64,000 nucleotides of DNA, taken from assembly GCA_038757905.1 (NCBI GenBank), contig JBCDGG010000001.1, positions 15,324 to 79,323 of the forward strand. The letters run 5' to 3'. The notes beneath the pieces were generated by a model. The model did not search any database and was not told the DNA's origin. It saw only the letters and a program-made list of their open reading frames with translations. How positions within the stretch are numbered: the first letter of the stretch is position 1; every line of letters begins with the position of its first letter. The stretch is from HLUCCA09 sp038757905. GTDB lineage: Bacteria > Pseudomonadota > Alphaproteobacteria > Rhodobacterales > Rhodobacteraceae. Of the stretch, positions 17,390-26,429 are shown piece by piece. The position numbers and the translations under genes are program-made.

Positions 17390-18312
17390 GGCGCGGCTTT
17401 GCCGCCGCGCTCGGCTCCGGCGGGGCGCGGGGCTGGTGCCATATCGGTGTGCTGCGCGCGCTGGAGGCGCGCGGCCACGTGCCCGGCGGCGTTGCGGGCT
17501 GTTCCATGGGTGCGCTGGTCGGCGCCGCCTGGGCGGCGGACCGGCTCGACGCGTTGGAGGAGTGGGCCCGCGACCTGACGCTGTCGGGTCTTGTGGGCCG
17601 CATCGACCCGTGGCTGGGGCAGGGCGGTGTGATCGGCGGCCGCGCCGTCGGCCGCCTGCTCGACGATCTCGGCCTGCCCGAGCGGATCGAGGATCTGCTT
17701 CGCCCGCTCATCATCATCGCCACCGACATGGCCACCGGGCGCGAGGTGTGGTTCACGGACGGGGCGCTGCGCGACGCGGTGCGGGCGTCGATCTCGATCC
17801 CCGGCGTGTTTCGCCCGCATCAGATCGACGGGCGCTGGCTGCTCGATGGCGGATTGGTCAACCCGGTGCCCGTGTCGGCGGCGCGCGGGCTGGGCTTTCG
17901 CCGCATCCTCGGCGTCAATCCAAATGGCAAGGGCGGCGCGCCGCTCTGGTCGCCCGGAACGGAGGGCACGCTTTGGGACAAGCTGGGCGGCACCGAGCTG
18001 ATGCAGCGCCTGCCGCCCGCCCTGCGCGACCTGATCGAGGATGAGCGCGACCGCACGCCGACGGGGCCCGACATGATGCAGGTGGTGTCGACTTCCATCG
18101 ACATCATGACGGAGTATCTGCGCGCCACCCGCGCCGCCGCCGATCCGGCGGATGTGACGCTGAACGCGCTGCTGGCCGGAATCTCGGTGCTGGAGCTCGA
18201 CCGCGCCGCCGAGGCCATCGCCGAGGGCGAGCGCCTGGTGCAGGAGGCCGCCGACCGGCTGGACACGGTGCTCGGCGCGCCGGACCGAGGCCCGCACCCG
18301 CCATCAACCTGA
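17386..18312 (+). CDS. Patatin-like phospholipase (RssA/NTE type)
   Basis: 308 residues with the patatin catalytic dyad: GSGGARG oxyanion loop near residues 10-16, nucleophile elbow GCSMG (Ser about 40) and DGGLVNPVP (Asp about 154). The likely activity is lysophospholipase or acyl hydrolase, cytoplasmic or membrane-associated. It starts with a GTG that overlaps the uvrA stop (GTGA, 17386-17389), so it is probably translated from the uvrA transcript and would be SOS-controlled. The N-terminal MRRGFAAALGSGGARG fits RssA-like proteins. Confidence 0.88.
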   Translation: MRRGFAAALGSGGARGWCHIGVLRALEARGHVPGGVAGCSMGALVGAAWAADRLDALEEWARDLTLSGLVGRIDPWLGQGGVIGGRAVGRLLDDLGLPERIEDLLRPLIIIATDMATGREVWFTDGALRDAVRASISIPGVFRPHQIDGRWLLDGGLVNPVPVSAARGLGFRRILGVNPNGKGGAPLWSPGTEGTLWDKLGGTELMQRLPPALRDLIEDERDRTPTGPDMMQVVSTSIDIMTEYLRATRAAADPADVTLNALLAGISVLELDRAAEAIAEGERLVQEAADRLDTVLGAPDRGPHPPST

Positions 18313-18320
18313 GCCGAAGC

Positions 18321-18334
18321 CGCAGGCGCCTGCG
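18321..18334. terminator. Palindrome between convergent genes, possible terminator
   Basis: A perfect 14-bp palindrome CGCAGGCGCCTGCG lies in the 25-bp gap between the convergent patatin and mmsB genes. There is no T-tract on either side, so bidirectional termination is only suggested by position. Confidence 0.3.
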
Positions 18335-18337
18335 CGG

Positions 18338-19210
18338 TCAGCCGCGGCCCCGTCGCTCCAGACGCGGCAACATGGCGGAGAAGTCCCGCCCCGCGCCGTC
18401 CTCCTTCTCGACGAAGCGGGCATAAAGGTCCCGCGCGGCGGCGCCGAGCGGGGTGTCGGCATCGGCGCTTTCCGCTGCCTGCTGCGCCAGCCGCAGATCC
18501 TTCAGCATCAGATCGGCGGCAAAGCCGGGCCGATAGCCGTTGTCCGCCGGGCTTTCCGGCCCCACCCCCGGCGCCGGGCAATAGGTGTTCATCGACCATG
18601 ACGCCCCCGACGAGGTACTGGCCACATCGAACAGCGCCTGCCGCGAGAGCCCGAGCTTGTCGGCCAGGGCAAAGGCCTCGCAGGTGGCGATCATGGTCAC
18701 GCCCAGGATCATGTTGTTGCAGATCTTCGCCGCCTGGCCGTTGCCCGACGGCCCGCAATGAACCGCGCGCGCGCCCATGACGTCCAGAAGCGGGCGCACC
18801 CGCTCGAACGCCGCCGCCGTACCGCCCACCATGAAGGTCAGCGTGCCCGCCGCCGCGCCGCCGACCCCGCCGGAGACCGGCGCGTCGAGCGCCAGAACCT
18901 GCCGCGACGTGGCGGCCTCGGCCACCGCCCGCGCGCGCGCTACATCGACGGTGGAGCAGTCGAGCATCACGGTGCCCGGGGCCATGACCGGCAGCACCTC
19001 CGCGGCGACGCGCTGCAGGATCCCCCCGTCGGGCAGCATGGTCATCACCACCTCGGCGCCCCCGGCCGCGCCCGCTGCGCTCTCCGCCCGGGCGACGCTC
19101 TCGGGGCAGGGGGCGGAGAGGTCGAACCCCGTCACCGCGTGCCCGGCCGCCGCCAGATTGGCCGCCATCGGCGCCCCCATATTCCCCAACCCGATCACGG
19201 CGACCTTCAT
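18338..19210 (-). CDS. mmsB: 3-hydroxyisobutyrate dehydrogenase
   Basis: 290 residues. Rossmann motif GLGNMGAPMAANL at 7-19, the DAPVSGGVGGA substrate loop and the GNGQAAKICNN segment with the catalytic Lys, all typical of 3-hydroxyisobutyrate dehydrogenase. It oxidises 3-hydroxyisobutyrate to methylmalonate semialdehyde in valine catabolism. It overlaps the preceding HIBCH gene by 4 bp (ATGA), and that gene overlaps the acyl-CoA dehydrogenase, giving a three-gene valine operon. No mmsA is next to it. Confidence 0.9.
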   Translation of the reverse strand: MKVAVIGLGNMGAPMAANLAAAGHAVTGFDLSAPCPESVARAESAAGAAGGAEVVMTMLPDGGILQRVAAEVLPVMAPGTVMLDCSTVDVARARAVAEAATSRQVLALDAPVSGGVGGAAAGTLTFMVGGTAAAFERVRPLLDVMGARAVHCGPSGNGQAAKICNNMILGVTMIATCEAFALADKLGLSRQALFDVASTSSGASWSMNTYCPAPGVGPESPADNGYRPGFAADLMLKDLRLAQQAAESADADTPLGAAARDLYARFVEKEDGAGRDFSAMLPRLERRGRG

Positions 19211-20259
19211 ACGTCTTCTCCTTCCAGATCCAGGGCATCGGCGCCCAGCGGCATCAGCATCGCGCTCACCTCGCGCAGCGGCACATCGCCGAAGGCGTGG
19301 CGCCAGCGCGGGGCGCGGTCCTTGTCGATGATCTGCGCGCGGATGCCCTCGATGAAATCGCCCTGCGCGATCGCGCGCCAGACATAGCGGTATTCCAGAT
19401 CCAGCGCCCGGCGGATCCAGGCCGTCGGGCCCTGCATCCGGTGGATCGCCTCGATGGCACAGGCCATGGCGAGCGGGGCGTTCCGGGCCATCCGGCGCTC
19501 CGCCGCCTGCGTGAATTCGGAGGGTTCCGCCGCGAGGGCCCGCAGAATGTCCCCCAGTGTCTCGCCGCCGAAGTAATGGTCGATCTCGGCTTGCTGCGCC
19601 TTTAACGGGCTGTCGGGCGCGGGCCGGGCGGCGCGGTCCACCGCCTCCCAATCGCCCGTGGCGATCAGTGCGGCCTTCAGCGCGGGCCACTCCGCCTCGG
19701 GCACGAAGTAGTCGGCGAATTCCGCGTGGAGCGCGCAGCCGGGCCCCATGCGCGTGGCGGTCGTGCCTAGATACTCGCCCAGCCGGCCCGGGCAGCGGGC
19801 GAGGAGCAGCGAACCGCCCACATCCGGCATCAGACCGATGGACACTTCCGGCATGGCGATCTGGCTCGTCTCGCCGACGATGCGGTGGGAGCCGTGGCAT
19901 CCCAGGCCGACGCCGCCGCCGAGAGTGAAGCCCTGAAGGAACGTGGCCACCGGCTTTGGAAACTCGAAGAGCAGGGCGTTCATCCGGTATTCGTCTTGCC
20001 AGAAGGCGCGCGCGGGGCCTGCGTCCCCTTCCTTGCCGGCGGCGTAGATGTCCTGCAGATCGCCGCCCGCGCAGAACGCCTTCTCACCCGCTGCGTCGAT
20101 CACAAGCATTGCGACGGCGTCTTCGGTGGCCCACTCGCGCAGCGCGCGTGTCACCGCGCGGACGATGCCGTGGGTGAGCGCGTTCAGGGCCGAGGGCCTG
20201 TCGATCGTGATCCGGCCGACGCGCCCCTCGATGCGGATATCGACACCCGATGCACTCAT
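19207..20259 (-). CDS. 3-hydroxyisobutyryl-CoA hydrolase (enoyl-CoA hydratase family)
   Basis: 350 residues of crotonase fold, of the longer HIBCH type. Visible: AFCAGGDLQDIY (CoA/oxyanion loop), TLGGGVGLGCHGSHRI and the HIBCH hallmark MPEVSIGLMPDVGGS. It releases 3-hydroxyisobutyrate from its CoA ester, feeding MmsB, whose gene overlaps by 4 bp. The start at 20259 is an ATG overlapping the stop of the upstream acyl-CoA dehydrogenase. Confidence 0.88.
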   Translation of the reverse strand: MSASGVDIRIEGRVGRITIDRPSALNALTHGIVRAVTRALREWATEDAVAMLVIDAAGEKAFCAGGDLQDIYAAGKEGDAGPARAFWQDEYRMNALLFEFPKPVATFLQGFTLGGGVGLGCHGSHRIVGETSQIAMPEVSIGLMPDVGGSLLLARCPGRLGEYLGTTATRMGPGCALHAEFADYFVPEAEWPALKAALIATGDWEAVDRAARPAPDSPLKAQQAEIDHYFGGETLGDILRALAAEPSEFTQAAERRMARNAPLAMACAIEAIHRMQGPTAWIRRALDLEYRYVWRAIAQGDFIEGIRAQIIDKDRAPRWRHAFGDVPLREVSAMLMPLGADALDLEGEDV

Positions 20260-21395
20260 GGCGTCAGCAGGGCTCGGGCTGTCAGCAGGCGCATGATCTC
20301 GTTCGTGCCCTCCAGAATCTGATGCACGCGCAAGTCGCGCACGATCTTCTCGATGCCGTAATCGGCCAGATAGCCGTAGCCGCCGTGCAGCTGCAGGCAC
20401 TGATCCGCCACGCGGCTTCCGGCTTCGGTCACGAAGGCCTTGGCCATGGCGCAGGCGACGGTGGCGTCCGGGGCGGCGGTGTCGAGTTTCCAGGCCGCCT
20501 GCCGCAGAAAGACCCGCGCCGCTTCCAGCGCGATCTGCATATCGGCAAGCCGGAACTGCAGGGCCTGAAAGTCCGCGAGGCGGGTGCCGAAGGCCTGCCG
20601 CTCCGTCACGTAGGCCAATGTGGCGTCCAGCGCGGCCTGCGCCGCGCCGAGCGAGCAGGCCGCGATGTTCAGCCGCCCGCCATCGAGCCCCTCCATCGCA
20701 TAGGCAAAGCCGCGCCCCTCTTGGCCGAGGAGCGCGTCCTCCGGCACGGCGCACCCGCCGAGATGCACGGCCCGGGTCGGCTGCGAGCGCCAGCCCATCT
20801 TGTCCTCCAGCGCGCCGAAGGAGAGGCCCTCCGCGCCCGCCGCCACCACGAAGGCCGAGATGCCGCGCGCTCCTGCGCCGCCGCTCCTTGCCATGACGAT
20901 GTAGGCGTCCGAATAGCCGCCGCCGGAAATGAACGCCTTCGTCCCGGACAGACGCCAACCGGTGCCGTCACGCTCCGCCCTCGTGGTCAGCGCGGCCGCG
21001 TCGGATCCGGCTCCGGGCTCGGTCAGGCAGTAGGAGAGGATCGCGCGCATCGCAATCGCGTCGTCCAGCAGCCGGGAGCGGAGGCCGTCGCCCCCGTGCC
21101 GGGCGATCATCGAGGCGCACATGTTGTGGATCGACAGAAAGGCGGCGACCGATGCGCAGGAGCGCGACAGGCCCTCAAAGACCAGCGTCGCCTCGAGCCG
21201 CGACAGCCCCGTCCCACCGAGATCGGAGGGTACGTAGAGCCCGCCGAAGCCCAGTTCGGCAAGCTGCGGCCAGAGCGTCTTGGGGATTTCGCCCGCAACC
21301 TCCCATTCCCGGGCGAAGGGCGCGATGTGGGTCTCGCCGAAGCGCCGCGCAACCTCCTCGACGGCGCGCGCCTCCTCGCTGAGGGCAAAGTCCAC
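20256..21395 (-). CDS. Acyl-CoA dehydrogenase (probably isobutyryl-CoA dehydrogenase)
   Basis: 379 residues from a GTG at 21395 with GGAGG just upstream. FAD-binding acyl-CoA dehydrogenase: YCLTEPGAGSDAAAL, ISGGGYSDAYIVMAR, FGTRLADFQALQFRLADM, LHGGYGYLADYGIEK and the C-terminal ILEGTNEIMR. In the short-chain class the catalytic Glu sits in the loop before that block. Operon with HIBCH and mmsB points to isobutyryl-CoA oxidation in valine breakdown. Confidence 0.88.
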   Translation of the reverse strand: MDFALSEEARAVEEVARRFGETHIAPFAREWEVAGEIPKTLWPQLAELGFGGLYVPSDLGGTGLSRLEATLVFEGLSRSCASVAAFLSIHNMCASMIARHGGDGLRSRLLDDAIAMRAILSYCLTEPGAGSDAAALTTRAERDGTGWRLSGTKAFISGGGYSDAYIVMARSGGAGARGISAFVVAAGAEGLSFGALEDKMGWRSQPTRAVHLGGCAVPEDALLGQEGRGFAYAMEGLDGGRLNIAACSLGAAQAALDATLAYVTERQAFGTRLADFQALQFRLADMQIALEAARVFLRQAAWKLDTAAPDATVACAMAKAFVTEAGSRVADQCLQLHGGYGYLADYGIEKIVRDLRVHQILEGTNEIMRLLTARALLTP

Positions 21396-21684
21396 GCGCG
21401 CCTCCTGTTCTCGTGGTGCGATCCGGAAGGGCGATGCTGGCCGAGCCGTGCTGCAAGCGCAACCCGATAGTCCCGACGCGGACCCGACGGGCGGGGCGGG
21501 CGCTGCGCGATCCTCTGGCCGTCGGCCCAAGGCCTTGTGCCGGATCCGCGCAAGCGCCGAGAGGTGCTTGGCAAACGGACAGGCTCTCGCGGAAGCCGGG
21601 CGAGCGGATCGAGATGGGATGGTGCCGGCGGCCTGCCGGGCCGAACGGACTGGGCCGCGGGCGGCTGCGCGTCGCCGGAGGCGA

Positions 21685-22281
21685 TTAGATCAGCCGCACC
21701 TGCGTGCCGATTTCCACCAGCGCGAACAGTTCTTCGACCTGCTCGTTATAGAGCCCGATGCAGCCCGACGACGAGCGCCGGCCGATCTTGCGCGTATCGT
21801 GGGTGCCGTGGATCAGGTAGGCGGGCCAGGTGAGGTACATGGCGTGGGTGCCGAGCGGGTTGCCCGGCCCCGGCGGCATGAACTCCGGCAAGTTCGGGTC
21901 GCGCGCGCGCATGTTGGCGGTCGGGGTCCAACTCGGGCCGACCTTCTTGCGCACCACTTCGGTGAAGCCGCGGCGCGTGAGCTCCTCGGTCAGCGGCACC
22001 GATGTCGGATAGAGCTTATAGGTGCCGCCATCGCCCGACCAATAATGCAGGGCGCGGGACTGCGTGTCGCAGACGATGGCGCCGTTGCCCAACTGCTGAA
22101 AATGGTCGCGCCAATCCTGCTTGACGAAACTCGACACGTTCCGCGTCGGCGCCGGGCCGGACTGGCGGAGCGGATCGTCGAACTCCTGCGCGCGCAGCAG
22201 CGCCGGGGCGGCGAGAAGCGGCGCGCCGGCCGTTGCGAGCGTGAGAAGCCGCCGTCGGGTGAGCGATGTGTTCTGTGTCAT
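21685..22281 (-). CDS. L,D-transpeptidase with Tat-type signal
   Basis: 198 residues. The N-terminus TRRRLLTLATAGAPLLAAP is a twin-arginine-type signal (about 8-30). The YkuD domain follows with the conserved YLIHGT histidine and the nucleophile block SSSGCIGL, the normal HXX-n-SxGC motif. It would cross-link peptidoglycan stem peptides or attach proteins to them in the periplasm. The upstream valine operon ends on the far side of a 289-bp gap, so it is a separate unit. Confidence 0.88.
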   Translation of the reverse strand: MTQNTSLTRRRLLTLATAGAPLLAAPALLRAQEFDDPLRQSGPAPTRNVSSFVKQDWRDHFQQLGNGAIVCDTQSRALHYWSGDGGTYKLYPTSVPLTEELTRRGFTEVVRKKVGPSWTPTANMRARDPNLPEFMPPGPGNPLGTHAMYLTWPAYLIHGTHDTRKIGRRSSSGCIGLYNEQVEELFALVEIGTQVRLI

Positions 22282-22966
22282 ACCGTCCTGCTCTGTGGTC
22301 CTGCCATCTCGGCCTGCTCGTTCGGGTCCGTTCCGGACCGGCCAGCCTGAATCTGCGGTGCCACAGGCGGCTTCTCCGGTCCAGTGGCGGCTGCTCTGCC
22401 ACACAGGGATGTGAGGCAATCGTGGGCTTCCCGTCACGGCCCCGTGTGCGCCGGTCTGCGCCCCCCGGCATCTGTTCGGGTCTGGCCGGAGAGGGGCGCA
22501 CATTCGATGGCCGCGCTTGGGCGCGGGCGGCGACCGCAACCGGGCCTGTCTCCGATGCAGTCGACGGTCTCCGGATGCGCCGAACCATCCGGCGGCGCGC
22601 TCCCGGGCATGGCCCGGTTCGAGATGCCGGGCGTGCCGCCGATTCTTCGGTGTTCTAAAGGGTGACGGTGCAGAGTGTTGCCCGACGCCCTTCGCGTAGA
22701 ACGGCGCGTGCGCGAGGGCAGGGCGCGCGGGCTTCCGTGGACGTCACGGGCGCATACACGTCCGCCCGAGACCGCAGTGCAGGTGGCGGGGAGCTTGGGC
22801 GGGCCCTTAGCGATGATGGCTGGTCGGACGGCGACACCTGCCTTGCCGACTATTGCGATCCTTCTCGGGCGCTCGGCCGCCCGCCGGGCAGAGGCAGCTG
22901 TTCTTGAGGGCTGCCATTGAGAAAGAACGATTTATCATGCGCGGGCAGGGGGATAGCGGCCCTAGA
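22282..22966. other. Gap without a recognisable gene
   Basis: About 685 bp between the L,D-transpeptidase start and the GNAT end. Open frames are low-complexity Arg/Ala/Gly sequence. The stretch must contain the promoter of the transpeptidase gene and probably the terminator of the metal operon, but I could not pin either down. Confidence 0.45.
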
Positions 22967-23530
22967 TTACCCAATCTGACGCGCATACACATGGTCGGGG
23001 TAATCGTATCCATCGAACAGGATGTCCCCCGCGACCGTCATGCCGAGCTTCTGGACCACATGGACCGAGCGACGATTGTTCGGATCGACGATGGCAACGA
23101 TCCTGTCGGTGCCATCGTGGGCCGTCGCGGCATCGAGCATGGCGCCTGCGGCTTCGGTGGCGAAGCCTCGGTTCCACGCTTCTTTGGCCAACCTGAAGCC
23201 GATCTCGGCCTCGCCGGGCCCGATGCGTTTCGGATCGCATGTCAGGCTGACATAGCCGATCACCTGCCCGTCATCCTTGCGTTCGATGGCAAGGTTGCCC
23301 GGCAATCCGCCGCGTGGGGCCGTGGTTGCCGCCCGTTGGAGCCACTCTGCCTGCTCCCGCTCGCCCAGCACGCCGCGGTCACTGAAGGCCATCACTTCCG
23401 GATCGCCGAGGATGGCCTGCACCCAGCGCAGATCGCTGGATTGCCAGGCCCTGAGGTAGAGGCGCAGGGTCTCGATCCTCCGGTGTCGGCATCCGGTGTC
23501 GGCCGTTCCTGCCGGGGAGACGCGTCTCAC
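22967..23530 (-). CDS. GNAT family N-acetyltransferase (RimJ/RimL type)
   Basis: 187 residues with a GTG start that overlaps the permease stop (GTGA, 23527-23530). The order RLYLRAWQSSDL, IGYVSLTCDP, EAEIGFRLAKEAWNRGFATEA and NNRRSVHVVQKLGM is that of Acetyltransf_3 proteins, with the acetyl-CoA loop at RGFATEA. The substrate is unknown. Being the last gene of the predicted metal-uptake operon it may modify a metal chelator or a cellular target, but only position suggests that. Confidence 0.8.
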   Translation of the reverse strand: MRRVSPAGTADTGCRHRRIETLRLYLRAWQSSDLRWVQAILGDPEVMAFSDRGVLGEREQAEWLQRAATTAPRGGLPGNLAIERKDDGQVIGYVSLTCDPKRIGPGEAEIGFRLAKEAWNRGFATEAAGAMLDAATAHDGTDRIVAIVDPNNRRSVHVVQKLGMTVAGDILFDGYDYPDHVYARQIG

Positions 23531-24576
23531 GCCGACCGGCGGCCCAGGAGCCACACGAAGAACATCCCTCCCACAAGGCCGGTGACAATGCCGATGGGCA
23601 TGTCTTCGGGGGCCATGACCGTTCGCGCCGCGACGTCTGCCCACAGAAGCAGGATCGCGCCGATCAGGGCCGATGCAGGCAAGACACGCGTGTAATCTCC
23701 GCCCACCATCATCCGCGCCAGATGGGGCACCATGAGGCCGACGAACCCGATGATGCCGGAAAACGCAACCATGACGCCCGTGATGAGGGCCCCGACCACG
23801 AAGACGACGAGCCGGAACCGCTCCACCGGGATGCCGAGCGTCGCGGCCGTCTCGTCGCCGATCGTCATGGCGTTCAGATTGCCCGCGTTGGCCATGAGCC
23901 AGACGGCGCAAACGCACAGGATCACCAGCGGATAGACAAGCTGATCCCATTGCGCGAGGCCGAGCCCGCCGAGCATCCAGAACACCACCGTGTGCGTGGC
24001 GCGTGGATCGCCCAGGAAGATCAGCAGGTTCGCACCCGCCATGATGATGAAGGAGACGGCGACCCCGGCCAGGACCAGCCGGTCCGCGCTGGTGGCGTCG
24101 GCCACGCGGGAGACGCCGAGAACGATCACGGTCGCGCCCAGGGCACCGGCGAAAGCAAGCAGCGGGACGGTCAGCAGGCCGAGGAAGAGCCCCGTGTGCA
24201 AGAGCGCGAGGATCGCGCCGAATGCACCGCCGGAGGAAATACCCAAGAGATGCGGGTCGGCCAGGGGGTTGCGCGTCACCGCTTGCAGGCTCGCACCCAC
24301 AAGAGCCAGCCCCGCGCCCACCATCACCGCCAGAAGCGCCCGGGGGAACCGGATGTCCCAGACGATGGCCTCGCGGCCCTGGCTCCAGGTCTGTTCGACA
24401 AGCCCGGGCGAGAGCCTGTTGGCCAGAACGCCCCAAACCGTGCCCGTGGGAACCGGAACGGCCCCCACGGAGACGGCAATCGACAGGGAGACGAGCAACA
24501 CAGCAAGCCCGGCGGGGGCGAGGATCCACCGCCGCCCAAACCTGGCAAGACGCGGCTGTACGGCAGCGTCGCTCAT
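23527..24576 (-). CDS. FecCD-family ABC permease (iron/cobalamin/metal-chelate type)
   Basis: 349 residues with about nine to ten membrane segments. The FecCD hallmarks are present: DIRFPRALLAVMVGAGLALVG, NPLADPHLLGISSGGAFGA, FSGIIGFVGLMVPHLAR and a final helix MPIGIVTGLVGGMFFVWLL. It is the membrane part of a type II importer for metal chelates. Three bases separate it from the binding-protein gene. Only one permease gene is present, implying a homodimer. Confidence 0.9.
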   Translation of the reverse strand: MSDAAVQPRLARFGRRWILAPAGLAVLLVSLSIAVSVGAVPVPTGTVWGVLANRLSPGLVEQTWSQGREAIVWDIRFPRALLAVMVGAGLALVGASLQAVTRNPLADPHLLGISSGGAFGAILALLHTGLFLGLLTVPLLAFAGALGATVIVLGVSRVADATSADRLVLAGVAVSFIIMAGANLLIFLGDPRATHTVVFWMLGGLGLAQWDQLVYPLVILCVCAVWLMANAGNLNAMTIGDETAATLGIPVERFRLVVFVVGALITGVMVAFSGIIGFVGLMVPHLARMMVGGDYTRVLPASALIGAILLLWADVAARTVMAPEDMPIGIVTGLVGGMFFVWLLGRRSA

Positions 24577-24579
24577 GGC

Positions 24580-25515
24580 CTAGTCGGCCCAGAAGGCGCC
24601 GGCCAGCGTCTTGATGGCCTGGATATTGCGCGGGCCCGGCGTGGCCTCGACATATTCCAGCGTGACGAAGCGGTCATTCCTGACCGCATCCAGATCCGCA
24701 AAAGCGGGGTTGGACATCATGAACTCCCGCTTCTGTTCGGCGGTGACATCGCCGTAATTGACGATGACCACGACCTCAGGGTTGCGGTCGACGACCTCTT
24801 CCCAGGTGACGGTGGCCCAGCTTTTCTCGAAGTCGTCCATGATATTCCGGCCGCCAGCCGCTTCGATCAGGGCCGTCGGCATGGCGTAGCGCCCGGCCGT
24901 GAAGGGCGCATCCTCGCCGCTGTCATAGACGAATACCCGAAGCGGCTCGCCGCTCTCCAGATCGTCGGTGAAAGTGGCAAGGTCCGCCTTGTAGCCCTCC
25001 ACCAGCGCCGCCGCCCTGTCCTCGACCCCGAAGATCGTGCCGAGGTTGGTCAGATCGGCGTACATGTCGTCGATGCTGGCCTTGTCCTTGTCCATGATGT
25101 GCGTGCAGGATTCCGTCAGCTCGTAGACCTTGATCCCGAACGGGGCGAGGGTTTCGGGCGTGACTTCGCCGCCCACGCGCATGCCGTAGTTCCAGCCGGC
25201 GAAGAAGAAGTCGGCATCGGCGCCCACCAGTACCTCCTTCGAGGGGTACTTGGCGGACAGTTCGGGCAGCTCCTCCACCCCGGCGCGCATCTCCTCGTCG
25301 AGCGTCTTCCAGCCGGAGATGCCGGTATAGCCCACCATGCGGTCGGCAAGGCCCAGAACCAGCATCATCTCCGTCAGATTCACATCGTTGGAGATCGCGC
25401 GCTCGGGCGGCGCCTCGAAGGTCACGGTGCGGTCACAGCTCTGAACGGTGGTTTCGGCAGACGCAATCCCTGCGCCGAGGCTCAGCGCAACCGCGCCAAG
25501 AACGACATGTCTCAT
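24580..25515 (-). CDS. Periplasmic substrate-binding protein (Peripla_BP_2, metal-chelate type)
   Basis: 311 residues from the ATG at 25515; a TTG one codon earlier is less likely. Signal peptide about 1-20 (ends GIASA). The mature part is a helical-backbone binding protein of the FepB/BtuF class: TVTFEAPPERAISNDVNLTEMM, GLADRMVGYTG and YVEATPGPRNIQAIKTL. It captures a metal or metal chelate for the FecCD permease. Not a ZnuA-type protein: no His-rich loop is seen. The ligand is unknown. Confidence 0.85.
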   Translation of the reverse strand: MRHVVLGAVALSLGAGIASAETTVQSCDRTVTFEAPPERAISNDVNLTEMMLVLGLADRMVGYTGISGWKTLDEEMRAGVEELPELSAKYPSKEVLVGADADFFFAGWNYGMRVGGEVTPETLAPFGIKVYELTESCTHIMDKDKASIDDMYADLTNLGTIFGVEDRAAALVEGYKADLATFTDDLESGEPLRVFVYDSGEDAPFTAGRYAMPTALIEAAGGRNIMDDFEKSWATVTWEEVVDRNPEVVVIVNYGDVTAEQKREFMMSNPAFADLDAVRNDRFVTLEYVEATPGPRNIQAIKTLAGAFWAD

Positions 25516-25532
25516 CAAGGTCTTCCCTGTGT

Positions 25533-26429
25533 CTAGAGGTGGAATGTCAGATGTTTGGTGTCGCTCTGCGCGAGGTGTTCCTGCCTGGCTTTCACGCGGA
25601 AGGCCTCTGAAATGGTGCCTTCGGTGAACACGGTTTCCGGCGGCCCGAAACCGAGCGGGTGGCCGGCCTGCAACAGCAGAACGTCATCGCAGACCTGGGC
25701 GGCCATGTTCAGATCGTGCAGCGATGTCACGATGGTCAGCGGCAGGTCCTTGATCAGGGCCACGACCTCCAGCTGATGGCGGACATCAAGGTGATTGGTG
25801 GGCTCGTCCAGGATCAGAAGGCGCGGCTCCTGCGCCAGGGCGCGGGCAACCATGACGCGTTGGCGCTCGCCGCCTGACAGCGTGCCCAGATGTCGGTGCG
25901 CGAACCCGCCAAGGTCCAGCCGATCCAGCGCCTGTTGCACGAGGACCGCATCGCGGGCTCCGGACATGCCGCCAAATCCCCTGCGATGCGGGGTGCGGCC
26001 AAGCGCCACGATCTCGCGCACGGTCAAGGCGAAGTCCGTGGGCTGCTCCTGCAGAACCGCGGCCACGGTCTTGGCCACTTCACGCGCCGAGACCGACCAG
26101 ATGTCGGCCCCGTCCACCCGAACGGTCCCCGTGGTGGGGGCGTGGTAGCGGTAGAGCAGCCGCAGAAGTGTCGATTTCCCGGCCCCGTTGGGCCCGACGA
26201 CGCCGAGGACCCGCCCGGGCGCAAGCGCGAAACTGAGGGGATGCAGGATGGCGCGCTGGCTCTTGCGCGCCGACCAGCTCGCGTCTTCAACCAGAAGACG
26301 GGCCGCCGCGCCATTGGCATCGGTGGTGCCTTTGCCGGGATGCAGCGGGACGACGTCGTCTGCGAGATCTTTCATATGCCCAGTGCCTCTGTTTGGCCCC
26401 GCGATGCAGGTATGCGCCGCCGCCGTCAA
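25533..26429 (-). CDS. ABC transporter ATP-binding protein (FecE-like)
   Basis: 298 residues. Walker A GPNGAGKS, Q-loop LQEQPTDF, signature LSGGERQR, Walker B LLILDEPT and H-loop SLHD are all present, so it should be active. The first possible ATG (26429) overlaps the DUF1636 stop by 4 bp (ATGA). A second ATG at about 26375 follows AGAGG and may be the true start, since the first 18 residues look unstructured. It energises the FecCD permease of the same operon. Confidence 0.9.
   Translation of the reverse strand: MTAAAHTCIAGPNRGTGHMKDLADDVVPLHPGKGTTDANGAAARLLVEDASWSARKSQRAILHPLSFALAPGRVLGVVGPNGAGKSTLLRLLYRYHAPTTGTVRVDGADIWSVSAREVAKTVAAVLQEQPTDFALTVREIVALGRTPHRRGFGGMSGARDAVLVQQALDRLDLGGFAHRHLGTLSGGERQRVMVARALAQEPRLLILDEPTNHLDVRHQLEVVALIKDLPLTIVTSLHDLNMAAQVCDDVLLLQAGHPLGFGPPETVFTEGTISEAFRVKARQEHLAQSDTKHLTFHL

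Noticed and set aside
22967..24529. A 520-codon minus-strand frame across the GNAT and permease region
   Set aside because: Only its last third (GNAT) makes sense. The rest is a shadow of the FecCD permease frame, and a GTG overlapping the permease stop gives a proper GNAT start.
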